Made by a program: the position numbers and the translations under genes. Source: Halodesulfovibrio sp. (GTDB lineage Bacteria; Desulfobacterota; Desulfovibrionia; Desulfovibrionales; Desulfovibrionaceae). From it: a DNA stretch of 64,000 nt. The notes beneath the pieces were generated by a model. That model saw only the letters and a list, made by a program, of their open reading frames with translations, had not been told where the DNA came from and ran no database searches. Below are positions 35,625 to 43,114 of this stretch, in pieces. The stretch lies in the NCBI RefSeq assembly GCF_025210605.1, contig NZ_JAOARI010000014.1, forward strand, positions 31,585 to 95,584. The letters run 5' to 3'. Within the stretch, counting starts at the first letter, position 1; the number at the start of each line of letters is the position of its first letter.

Positions 35625-36265
35625 TCCGCCCACCGTTTTCCCGACTCCAATGGGTTTTGTCCTGTTTAATTGCAGCAGCATTTGCTGTTGTGTTGATTTT
35701 AGCTCCTTCTCTATTCAAGCAGGAAACCGAACCGAATAAAATAACACGATTTCGGACTACTGTTTCGTTACGTCAAATCCCACCGAAAGCAGAAGAGGAG
35801 GAACCGCCTCCCGAAGAAGAAAAAAAGCCTGAACCACCTGCGGAGGAACCGGTCGCAATTATGGAGCTTTCAACTCCACCAGTTTCTCCCGTACAACCAG
35901 ATTTGCTGGATGTAGATATAGCAGCCAACCTTTCGCTAGCAGTTCCGGTCAATATTCCACGGCAGGTTGGCACACTTGGAATAGGGGATGTAGACGAAGC
36001 ACCTATTCCAATATATACGCCGCCTCCACTCTATCCGGCCAGAGCAAAGAGACGAAGAATTGAGACAAACCTGCTTGTAAAAATGGTTATAAAAGCTGAC
36101 GGTACAGTCGCAAAACCTCACATAGTTACAGGCGAACATCAGGAATTATTCAGCAGTGCTGCATTGCAGGCTGTTAAAAAATGGCGATTTAAGCCAGCCC
36201 GCTTACACGGAAAGGCTGTGGCGGTTCTGGTTTCATTGCCACTGGAGTTCACATGTACAAATTAA
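35621..36265 (+). CDS. tonB: TonB energy transducer
   Basis: A 214-residue protein. The start at 35621 forms ATGA with the exbD stop; the longer frame from 35534 lies inside exbD. One N-terminal transmembrane helix (about 10-30) is followed by a Pro/Glu/Lys-rich periplasmic spacer (about 50-75) and a C-terminal TonB domain ending in AVKKWRFKPARLHGKAVAV (about 185-205). It transmits energy to TonB-dependent outer-membrane receptors, such as the one at 60312-62339 in this window. Confidence 0.94.
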   Translation: MIRPPFSRLQWVLSCLIAAAFAVVLILAPSLFKQETEPNKITRFRTTVSLRQIPPKAEEEEPPPEEEKKPEPPAEEPVAIMELSTPPVSPVQPDLLDVDIAANLSLAVPVNIPRQVGTLGIGDVDEAPIPIYTPPPLYPARAKRRRIETNLLVKMVIKADGTVAKPHIVTGEHQELFSSAALQAVKKWRFKPARLHGKAVAVLVSLPLEFTCTN

Positions 36266-37476
36266 TCGTAAGTTGCGCTCTATGTATAACGTTTTTTGCC
36301 GGACAAGCTTGTTTTGCAGCACCACGCGCCAATCCTGCCATACACAAGGCATACAAAGAGTTACAGGCAAATCATCCTAAGAAAGCACTGGAACTTCTGG
36401 AATCTACACTCGCAAGTTCAAGACCGAATGTATCTGCGATGGTTATTGCAGGTAACGCGTATATGGAGCTTGAAGAAACGCCAAAAGCATTGGCTCTCTA
36501 CAAGCGTGGCACAAAACTTTATCCGCATGACACTCACCTTCTGCAAAACAAGGCTGTTGCTCTATACTATCTAGAACAGTTTGCAAAAGCAGGTGACTGC
36601 TTTCACCAGCTAAGCGATTTACAACGTACACCAAAAGGCAAACACCAAAAAAAAAGCGTAAAGAAAGCAGACCCAAGCTGGTACAACAGTCAATATCAAG
36701 CTGGCGTCTGCTATTACAAAGTATCAGATTACAAAAATGCTTTGACGATGCTGAACCCTCTTACAATGTATCCAGAGTACAAGGCTTTCTGCGATACCCA
36801 TAGGCTTATTGCACATTCTTATATTGCGCAAAAAAAATGGAAAGAAGCCACGGCGATTCTTGTCAGCCTGTTAAAAAAAGAAGTTAGCAATAGAGATGCC
36901 TGGAAACTGCTTGCCGAGGTATATATTCAACGCGGAAAACTCAAAAAAGGTGCGGCGGCGCTACAAGTAGCGCATAGCCTGAAACCTGCAACTTCTGGTG
37001 AGTGTATGCGCCTTGCAAAAGTCTACTTGCAGGTTAATTCACCACTCCTTGCAGTTAAATCAATTAAGGCCTCGCCGGAGCCACTGACAGCAAAGCAACT
37101 AGAACTGCTTTCTATTGCACAAGAAAAGGGCGGTCACTTAGAGCGAGCCGCACAAGCAATTGAAAAAGCAATCAGCCTTGCTCCTTCCCCCAAGCGACAT
37201 TTTGAGCTTGCCAAAATATACTTCCGAAATCAGCAGTACAGCAACGCCATACCTCACTTTGACAAAGCGGCTGCCAAGACTAAATATAAAGGACTGTCAT
37301 ACTACTTCCAAGGACAATGCTACCTTCAATTAAATCAATACGATAACGCAAAGAAACTGTTTCTTAAAGCCAAAAAATATAAAAAAGTACGACTTAGTGC
37401 AGCAAGCGGTATGATGCTCATCCAGCAAAAGGAAAAAATCCATAGCGAAGAAAAAGCATTAAAAAAGCATAGCTGA
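36253..37476 (+). CDS. TPR-repeat periplasmic protein of the TonB operon
   Basis: A 407-residue protein with a signal peptide (about 1-22, ending ACFA-AP) and many tetratricopeptide repeats through the rest, for example at about 55-90, 140-175, 205-235, 290-330 and 335-370. It overlaps tonB by 13 nt. TPR proteins close TonB2-type operons and are thought to act as periplasmic scaffolds for TonB-dependent uptake. The C-terminus is strongly basic and ends in a terminator region. Confidence 0.87.
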   Translation: MYKLIVSCALCITFFAGQACFAAPRANPAIHKAYKELQANHPKKALELLESTLASSRPNVSAMVIAGNAYMELEETPKALALYKRGTKLYPHDTHLLQNKAVALYYLEQFAKAGDCFHQLSDLQRTPKGKHQKKSVKKADPSWYNSQYQAGVCYYKVSDYKNALTMLNPLTMYPEYKAFCDTHRLIAHSYIAQKKWKEATAILVSLLKKEVSNRDAWKLLAEVYIQRGKLKKGAAALQVAHSLKPATSGECMRLAKVYLQVNSPLLAVKSIKASPEPLTAKQLELLSIAQEKGGHLERAAQAIEKAISLAPSPKRHFELAKIYFRNQQYSNAIPHFDKAAAKTKYKGLSYYFQGQCYLQLNQYDNAKKLFLKAKKYKKVRLSAASGMMLIQQKEKIHSEEKALKKHS

Positions 37477-37512
37477 CAGTCTTACTTATTAATTCTACGC
37501 TGTATCATTAGC

Positions 37513-37568
37513 AAAAAAGGACAGAACAATATCCTGTAAAGGAACATTGTTCTGTCCTTTTCTTTTTT
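37513..37568 (+). terminator. Intrinsic terminator of the TonB operon
   Basis: GGACAGAACAAT (37519-37530) pairs perfectly with ATTGTTCTGTCC (37546-37557), followed by TTTTCTTTTTT; A-rich on the left, so possibly bidirectional. Confidence 0.85.
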
Positions 37569-37728
37569 GATTCATACAACATAACCTATTGTTATGAATA
37601 TAGATCAATTTAGAACTGTCACGCTAAGAGGTATTCCGAACCATCGCTTTTCACCCCTATCTATTCCTAGTAGCCCCTCGGAACAACTATTCTATACTCA
37701 AAAGCAAATACCCTTTCCATTTCCCACT

Positions 37729-37751
37729 AAAAGAACTCCTTCCCTCGTTAG
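37729..37751 (+). promoter_or_regulatory. Conserved element A, copy 1 (upstream of first cluster methyltransferase)
   Basis: A 23-nt stretch beginning AAAAGAACTCCT and ending CTCGTTAG is 21/23 identical to 50233-50255, which also lies upstream of a cluster methyltransferase gene. Both are preceded by CTATTCTAT. It ends 90 nt before the start codon. It is a candidate binding site for one of the two AraC-family regulators. Confidence 0.55.
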
Positions 37752-37840
37752 CCGAGCTTTTAGCAATCCTCTAAAACTCACCTATAGACGAAACAAAGTC
37801 TCCATCTGGATCACCATAACTCAAGAACTGGTTGTACTTT

Positions 37841-38641
37841 ATGAACGATACTCAGCAAGCACCCAAAAAAAATACATCCCTCTTCCACTCAGGCGCTGCA
37901 CAACTTTGGGACGTCATGTACGGCCCTGTTGCCACAGAAGAAGCAGAATTTGTTTGTGCCAAATGGGAAGAACATGCTCAACATATTCCTCAAAACGTTC
38001 TTGATATTGGCTGCGGTACTGGCCGCTATGTCATACCGTTAAGTAAAAAAGGATGGGATGTTACTGGAGTTGATTCAAGCGAATCAATGCTTGGAGTATT
38101 GCGACAAAAAGCAAAACGTCACCAAATTACTGCTGATGTAATTACTGAGGACTTTGCAGAAGCTGATATCACAAAGAAATTTGATCTGGCGATGGCTTTT
38201 TTTTCAATCATCTACATTTTGCCGGACAAGGAAATACTCTCGTTCTTGCAAAAAGTGCATCGCCTACTGAATCCTGATGGCTTATTCATATTCAATTTCT
38301 TTAATGCATATGAATTTTGGAATGCTGAAGGATGGGAATCCGATATGGCAAGGCTGTTCAAAGGCGGACATTTAAAAGTGGACTACACGAACAAGCCAGT
38401 CGACATGCTCAGGGGAGTTGCTGCCACAGAAGACTACAGGCAGTTCACGCATTCAGCACACGGTACGGCATATGATCTGAGCGTACGTCCAATTCGCTTC
38501 CATTCCCCAAACACTATCAAACTTTTTCTAAAGCGAGCAGGCTTTGCAGATATTACATTGCATGCAGGGTTTACCGCAAAAAAAATGGAAGGCGGCAATA
38601 CCCGCTCTCCCATTATAGCTGTAACAGCTACCCGCCCTTAA
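37841..38641 (+). CDS. Class I SAM methyltransferase, TOMM cluster (paralogue 1)
   Basis: A 266-residue protein. ATG 37841 is preferred over the in-frame TTG 37832; the ribosome binding site is weak. Motif I is VLDIGCGTGRYVIPL (about 51-65), then VTGVDSSESML. A shared paralogue signature F-N-x-Y-x-F-W-N-x-E-G-W appears near residue 162. The same layout is found in the methyltransferases at 38929 and 50432, so three related enzymes serve this cluster. By analogy with other azole peptides and with yersiniabactin, the target could be an N-terminus, an azoline carbon or a side chain; sequence does not decide. It is the first gene of the cluster, immediately before the precursor peptide. Confidence 0.85.
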   Translation: MNDTQQAPKKNTSLFHSGAAQLWDVMYGPVATEEAEFVCAKWEEHAQHIPQNVLDIGCGTGRYVIPLSKKGWDVTGVDSSESMLGVLRQKAKRHQITADVITEDFAEADITKKFDLAMAFFSIIYILPDKEILSFLQKVHRLLNPDGLFIFNFFNAYEFWNAEGWESDMARLFKGGHLKVDYTNKPVDMLRGVAATEDYRQFTHSAHGTAYDLSVRPIRFHSPNTIKLFLKRAGFADITLHAGFTAKKMEGGNTRSPIIAVTATRP

Positions 38642-38683
38642 GGGCACAAAAAGACATGAAGGCTAAAAGCCATCAATAATATT

Positions 38684-38699
38684 TCGGCGCATCTTTTTT
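38684..38699. repeat. Left arm of inverted repeat flanking the precursor gene
   Basis: TCGGCGCATCTTTTTT is the exact reverse complement of 38881-38896. The two arms are 181 nt apart and enclose the whole precursor peptide gene and its ribosome binding site. Confidence 0.75.
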
Positions 38700-38720
38700 A
38701 ACATAACAAGGAGAACTGTT

Positions 38721-38822
38721 ATGCAAGAAACAACTTACGATGAATACGAAGTAATTGACCTCGAAGATCTCGAAGAAATCAGCGTTCCTCTCCATTGCAA
38801 CAACCTGTCTTCCGGAGAGTAA
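38721..38822 (+). CDS. TOMM-type precursor peptide (33 residues)
   Basis: A short ORF with a strong AAGGAG (38708-38713) 7 nt before ATG. The encoded peptide has 33 residues: an acidic leader-like part (about 1-22, with Tyr/Val/Ile/Leu alternating with Glu/Asp, suited to strand addition on an RRE domain) and a short C-terminal part P23-L-H-C-N-N-L-S-S-G-E33. Candidate modified residues are C26, S30 and S31, perhaps S21, T4 and T5. It lies between two methyltransferase genes and directly upstream of SagB/E1/YcaO genes, with no other function plausible. H25-C26 and S30-S31 would become imidazole-thiazol(in)e and bis-oxazol(in)e chelating units. Cleavage site and product are unknown. Confidence 0.8.
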   Translation: MQETTYDEYEVIDLEDLEEISVPLHCNNLSSGE

Positions 38823-38827
38823 TTGTA

Positions 38828-38849
38828 GCTAATTGGGACAACAATTAGC
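38828..38849 (+). terminator. Hairpin after the precursor gene (partial terminator or stabiliser)
   Basis: GCTAATTG (38828-38835) pairs perfectly with CAATTAGC (38842-38849), 6-nt loop, five nucleotides after the stop. There is no T-run. Such structures commonly set a higher level of precursor mRNA than of the downstream enzyme genes. Confidence 0.6.
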
Positions 38850-38880
38850 AAGGAACAACCTACTTTAAAACACGTAACCC

Positions 38881-38904
38881 AAAAAAGATGCGCCGATCTT
38901 TTTT
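38881..38904. repeat. Right arm of precursor-flanking repeat, itself a palindrome
   Basis: AAAAAAGATGCGCCGA (38881-38896) is the reverse complement of 38684-38699. Extended to 38904 it becomes AAAAAAGAT / ATCTTTTTT around GCGCCG, so it can fold alone, like a weak terminator, or pair with the left arm. Confidence 0.7.
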
Positions 38905-38928
38905 CAAGAACTTTCAAGGGACAACAAC

Positions 38929-39708
38929 ATGGTTATTGAGCAACTTGACAGTACATTATCCGCAACAGCGGTTGAATTATGGAATGCCTGCTACGAAAAA
39001 CATTTTGAAGCAGAACTTAACTTCTATCTTGAACAGGTTGTCCCTAAAAGTCCATTACAACCTTCTATTTTAAACATAAATTGTGGCACGGGACAGCTGT
39101 TATTCCCATTACTAGAAAAAGGTCACACGGTAGTCGGTCTGGAAACAGATAAAACCCTACTCCATGTCCTTCACAAAAAAGCTGCTAGCCAAAGCCATTC
39201 ACTAGATGTTCGGACAGTTACCTTCGACGAGATCCCTCCTCAAGAAGCGTATTCAACTATCGTTGCACTCGATACCATTCAGAGCTTTTTGGACGAAAAT
39301 GCCCTGCGCTCTTTTTTCAAACAGGCATTATCCCATCTTGCTCCAGAGGGGACTCTTCTGTTCAGCTTCGTGAATCCCTTTACTCTATGGAATTCCAAGC
39401 AGTGGGTAACAACTGAAGCATATACGTTTGATAACGGCTTCGGGCGAATTGAAACAACTATCACCCCGCAAGATCATCTCAACGGCACTGCCACTGTCCA
39501 AAAATACTGCATGGTAAAAGAAAAAGGAGCACCTTTTTTCGATTTCACCACAGAAACAAAGCGGTTTTACACGCTTACAGAATTGGTACTTCTGCTTGAA
39601 GATGTCGGTTTTACGAACATTAAAACCCACGCCGATTGCAATGCTGAACCAATCCACGACGAAACCAAGCAAGGGACAATGTTGTACACCATTGCGCAAA
39701 AGCCTTAG
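38929..39708 (+). CDS. Class I SAM methyltransferase, TOMM cluster (paralogue 2)
   Basis: A 259-residue protein with AAGGGA about 8 nt upstream. Motif I is degenerate, ILNINCGTGQLLFPL (about 46-60): the usual acidic/glycine D-x-G is N-x-N, though C-G-T-G remains. It shares the F-x-N-x-x-x-x-W-N-x-x-x-W signature (about 145-160) with the methyltransferases at 37841 and 50432. The altered motif might weaken SAM binding or reflect specialisation. It follows the precursor gene and is 17 nt from the SagB-type gene. Confidence 0.82.
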   Translation: MVIEQLDSTLSATAVELWNACYEKHFEAELNFYLEQVVPKSPLQPSILNINCGTGQLLFPLLEKGHTVVGLETDKTLLHVLHKKAASQSHSLDVRTVTFDEIPPQEAYSTIVALDTIQSFLDENALRSFFKQALSHLAPEGTLLFSFVNPFTLWNSKQWVTTEAYTFDNGFGRIETTITPQDHLNGTATVQKYCMVKEKGAPFFDFTTETKRFYTLTELVLLLEDVGFTNIKTHADCNAEPIHDETKQGTMLYTIAQKP

Positions 39709-39725
39709 CTATAAGAGATTTCTTT

Positions 39726-40613
39726 ATGATTACTTTAAAGGAACTATACCGTCCAAAAACGTTTTATCTTGATGGAAACATAAAGCTTTCAAGCAGTGCT
39801 CCCGACTACTTGAGCGAACTCTATCACGAAAACACCAAGATGCACGCAAACGATGTCCGCCCTTGGCTGGCTCCGCTCCTTCCGACAGGGCTTACAGCTA
39901 TGTCTGTAAAAACGTTCTTTCAAAGGAGCGTAGCCAGTTTTAAAAAATATGACGGCTATCCGGCTCTCGAGCTTCCTCCTATCGAAGCAAAGCATGAGGC
40001 GGGCAGCTTATGGGACGTTATCCAGCGAAGACGTTGCCAACGAGATTATTCTGACACTCCAATAGACGGCAACGCATTAGCGCAAATGCTTCAGTTCGGA
40101 TACGGACCGACTGGTACATTTACTGGAAACGGAAATGAAGTGAGCCTCAGAGCTGCGCCTTCAGCCGGTGCATTGTACCCACTTGAAATATATCCACTCA
40201 TCAACAATGTGGCTGGAATAGAAAACGGGCTGTATCACTATAATGTACCAGACAACTCGATTGAATGCCTGCGAAGCGGGACTCTACTTCCTGAAATGTA
40301 TTCGCTCATACAACCAAACAACAATGAATGGCTTGCAACAGCAGGTGCTGTTTTCTTTGTCACAGCAGCATTCAAAAGAAACCAGATTAAATATGGTGAT
40401 CGAGGATACAGAGGCGTCCTGCTTGACGCCGGACATGTCTCGCAAAACATTTTGCTTGCTGCAACAGCTCTGAATTACAGTGCTTGTATTATTGTCGCCT
40501 GCCTCGATGACCCGATGAACGACTTTCTTCAGATTGACGGCGTTGAAGAGTCAATTCTTTTTGCTATCAGCCTTGGAAGCCCTGACATGGAGAAAACACG
40601 TAATGCAGACTAA
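39726..40613 (+). CDS. SagB-type FMN-dependent azoline dehydrogenase
   Basis: A 295-residue nitroreductase-fold enzyme. Typical SagB features are the RRRCQRDYSDTPI substrate/FMN phosphate region (about 99-111), RAAPSAGALYPLEIY (about 141-155) and GVLLDAGHVSQNILLAATALN (about 228-248). In TOMM pathways it oxidises azolines to aromatic azoles with FMN. Its presence predicts that at least some heterocycles are aromatic thiazoles or oxazoles. Its stop overlaps the start of the E1-like gene, indicating translational coupling. Confidence 0.92.
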   Translation: MITLKELYRPKTFYLDGNIKLSSSAPDYLSELYHENTKMHANDVRPWLAPLLPTGLTAMSVKTFFQRSVASFKKYDGYPALELPPIEAKHEAGSLWDVIQRRRCQRDYSDTPIDGNALAQMLQFGYGPTGTFTGNGNEVSLRAAPSAGALYPLEIYPLINNVAGIENGLYHYNVPDNSIECLRSGTLLPEMYSLIQPNNNEWLATAGAVFFVTAAFKRNQIKYGDRGYRGVLLDAGHVSQNILLAATALNYSACIIVACLDDPMNDFLQIDGVEESILFAISLGSPDMEKTRNAD

Positions 40614-41733
40614 AATTTCAAAACTACCGCAGTTGCCGGTCGTAAATACAAGCTATCATATCATAGAGATGGACGGTGACAGGGTTCAATTTCGAAACGG
40701 TCAGGATCTGTTTGTCATCAAAGGTCCCAATCTACTGAATCTCATCAATGATCTGATGCCACTTTTGACAGGGGAAAACACGCTGCCAGAAATCATCAGT
40801 CAGCTTGCCGACCGATATCCCGAAAAAAGTATTATTTCGATACTGACACGCCTGACGCAACGCCGTGTTGTTCGAGAACGTATAGAGGCAACGCCTGAAA
40901 CTTCAAAAATACATCCAGCACAGCAAGCTTATTTTTCCCAATTTTCACCCAATGCCAATCCGAACCTTGCAGCTTTGGCTTCAGCCCACGTTGCAGTAAT
41001 CGGGTTAGGACCAATTGGCACAAGCGTAGCTCACACGCTTGCTCAATCAGGAATTGGAAGAATCAGTGTCTCAGACAGTAACCCAGTACAGCTCGAAGAC
41101 ACTTTAGCTGCTGAAGCTCCTTCTGCAACCATTGGCTCTTCTTGTGAAGAAAATTTTGTGATGTCTATACGAGAAAATTTCCCAGAAGTTCAATGGGACA
41201 TCATGGATTTGTCACTGCGCCACATCGAAAGAGAAGATCATCCGGACTATATTGTCGTTTGCCACGAAAATTATCGTCCCGATATGCTGGCTGACATCAA
41301 CACCTTCTGCCTGTCTTCCGGAGTTCCATACACATGGTGCTCCCTTGATGCCCTTTGCGGTACGGTCGGTCCAACAGTTCTGCCGCACGAAACAGCATGT
41401 TTCGAATGTTATACAACAAGACTCAATGCCAATGCAGACTACCCTGATGAACTGCAAGCGTACGAACAGCAGTTGCGAACAAATGGTAACCCGACATTGT
41501 TTGGATACCTGCCGTCGCACACACAGCTTATTGCAGGTCTTGTCTCTTTGGAAGTTGTTAAAGACATTAGCGGATTAACACCGCCTGTCACATACAACGC
41601 TCAGTTAGAACTTAATTTATTAACAATGGAATTTGCATTACATCCCGTTCTTAAACTTCCACGTTGTTCAGCATGCAGCCGCCTTCAACACTCAGGTGCT
41701 CCCGTGCGCCCATTTGCGGAGCAAGCGGTATGA
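40603..41733 (+). CDS. TOMM E1-like partner protein with RRE domain (cyclodehydratase C subunit)
   Basis: A 376-residue protein; ATG 40603 overlaps the SagB stop and has GGAGA upstream. Residues about 10-95 form a winged-helix peptide-binding (RRE-like) domain. Then comes a ThiF/E1-like Rossmann domain with AVIGLGPIGTSVAHTLAQSG (about 129-148). Two CxxC pairs (FECYTT near 265-268 and CSACS near 355-358) make the structural zinc site of the family. It recognises the leader peptide and presents it to a YcaO partner. The following YcaO gene starts with ATGA overlap, so these two probably form one cyclodehydratase. Adenylation activity is not expected from family knowledge. Confidence 0.9.
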   Translation: MQTKISKLPQLPVVNTSYHIIEMDGDRVQFRNGQDLFVIKGPNLLNLINDLMPLLTGENTLPEIISQLADRYPEKSIISILTRLTQRRVVRERIEATPETSKIHPAQQAYFSQFSPNANPNLAALASAHVAVIGLGPIGTSVAHTLAQSGIGRISVSDSNPVQLEDTLAAEAPSATIGSSCEENFVMSIRENFPEVQWDIMDLSLRHIEREDHPDYIVVCHENYRPDMLADINTFCLSSGVPYTWCSLDALCGTVGPTVLPHETACFECYTTRLNANADYPDELQAYEQQLRTNGNPTLFGYLPSHTQLIAGLVSLEVVKDISGLTPPVTYNAQLELNLLTMEFALHPVLKLPRCSACSRLQHSGAPVRPFAEQAV

Positions 41734-43100
41734 CAAACCATCACCCGCAAAACGTCACGTTAGACCAGATACTTCCATATCTGGTAAGCAAAAAGAGTGG
41801 TGTACTAAAAGGAGTTAACACACTCTTCCGTGGCGCAGCTGACCCTCAAGTGCACGTTGCTATCAGTGAACTGACAAATTCCAGAAGGTACTTGGATTGT
41901 TTCGGGGAAGTATCTGGAACCGGCGTCGGGTTAACAAAAAACAACGCACTTATGGCAGCTATTGGCGAAGCAGTTGAAGGTTATTGCGCCTACGATATTC
42001 AAAGTACCCTCGAAAAAGGAAGCTACCGGCAGATTATACAGACTGACCCTTTCGCCGTTTCTCCACAGGAACTTCCACTGTACTCTCAGACACAGTACGC
42101 TCTTTCCGATTTTCGCTATCGCCCTTTTACTGAAGAAAGCGTCATCCGATGGGCAAAAGGGACTTCTGCCATCACTGGAAAGACACGTAGCCTGCCCGCT
42201 GCATTAGTATATGTATCCTACACCCCAGAAGAGAATGAGTCCCCGTTGTGCCATACCATCTTTGGCGGTATTGCAAGTAGCACATCATATACATCTGCTA
42301 TGCTTTCCGGTGTGTATGAAGCTGTAGAAAGGGATGCAATGATGATCTGGTGGCTTGGACAACATCCAACTCCACAAGTTTCTTTATCCTCTGAAAGCTG
42401 GATTGGTGAAATTTTTAAAGAAAACTTTGCAGATTCCGGCTTAACCTTCGAGTTATGGAATATCACAATGGATATTCCGATTCCGGTCTTTTTCGGGCTT
42501 GTTACCGATACAAAAAACAATGCCATTGCTGGTGGATTTGGTACCAACTTAAACCCAAACGTTGCAGCACTCAAAGCGTTGTTTGAATGCGTACAAAACC
42601 GTCTTGGTCAACTCCCCATGAAATCAGATTGGGGAAGAACTCTTTATAATCAAAAAAACCAAAAGGTTATATTCTCAAGCGAACAACCAGACACCTCGTC
42701 TTCACAATTTGTAAACATGACAAACTTAGACAAGAATCTGCATACATACTTAGAGCCTGAAGGACACCGCCTGCTGGATACTGTTCGTTCCAATGCATCA
42801 CGAATCGAACTTGCCGATGTTCTGGACAGGTCTACAGGTTCAGCTCAAACAGACCTGCAAGAATGCCTCTCTATTCTAGAGCAAAAGGGTTTCGATGTAA
42901 TTACAACCGATTTAACGCACGATGATGTTGCAGATCTCGGTTTTGTTGTCCTCAGAGTATCCATTCCCGGTTTAGTTCCAAACAGTGTCACAGCGTGGCC
43001 ACATTTGGGAAATCAACGCCTTTACTCTGTCCCCAGGGCACTTGGACTTCAAGAAAAAACAGAAGAATCCATGGCTCTTTTCCCTATGCCGTATGCATAA
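41730..43100 (+). CDS. YcaO cyclodehydratase 1 (stand-alone)
   Basis: A 456-residue YcaO protein. The start at 41730 overlaps the E1 stop (ATGA), with GGAG upstream; the longer frame from 41664 lies inside the E1 gene. ATP/Mg-binding motifs are visible: IGEAVEGYCAYD (about 78-89) and GGIASSTSYTSAMLSGVYEAVERDA (about 179-203). The C-terminus ends FPMPYA, resembling the proline-rich tail needed by azoline-forming YcaO proteins. It should use ATP to activate backbone amides for cyclisation of Cys or Ser. Partner: the E1-like protein just upstream. Confidence 0.93.
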   Translation: MTNHHPQNVTLDQILPYLVSKKSGVLKGVNTLFRGAADPQVHVAISELTNSRRYLDCFGEVSGTGVGLTKNNALMAAIGEAVEGYCAYDIQSTLEKGSYRQIIQTDPFAVSPQELPLYSQTQYALSDFRYRPFTEESVIRWAKGTSAITGKTRSLPAALVYVSYTPEENESPLCHTIFGGIASSTSYTSAMLSGVYEAVERDAMMIWWLGQHPTPQVSLSSESWIGEIFKENFADSGLTFELWNITMDIPIPVFFGLVTDTKNNAIAGGFGTNLNPNVAALKALFECVQNRLGQLPMKSDWGRTLYNQKNQKVIFSSEQPDTSSSQFVNMTNLDKNLHTYLEPEGHRLLDTVRSNASRIELADVLDRSTGSAQTDLQECLSILEQKGFDVITTDLTHDDVADLGFVVLRVSIPGLVPNSVTAWPHLGNQRLYSVPRALGLQEKTEESMALFPMPYA

Positions 43101-43114
43101 TAGTCGAGGTTGGC

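Larger units (their letters stand above)
37477..37840. other. Promoter region of the TOMM cluster
   Basis: After the TPR-gene terminator lies an inverted repeat ATTCATA / TATGAAT (37570-37576, 37593-37599), and then at 37729-37751 an element nearly identical to one at 50233-50255. An overlapping open frame from 37594 has no ribosome binding site and is not called. Confidence 0.55.

Noticed and set aside
37594..38004. Plus-strand frame of 136 codons before the first cluster methyltransferase
   Set aside because: No ribosome binding site; it spans the promoter element and runs into the methyltransferase in another frame.
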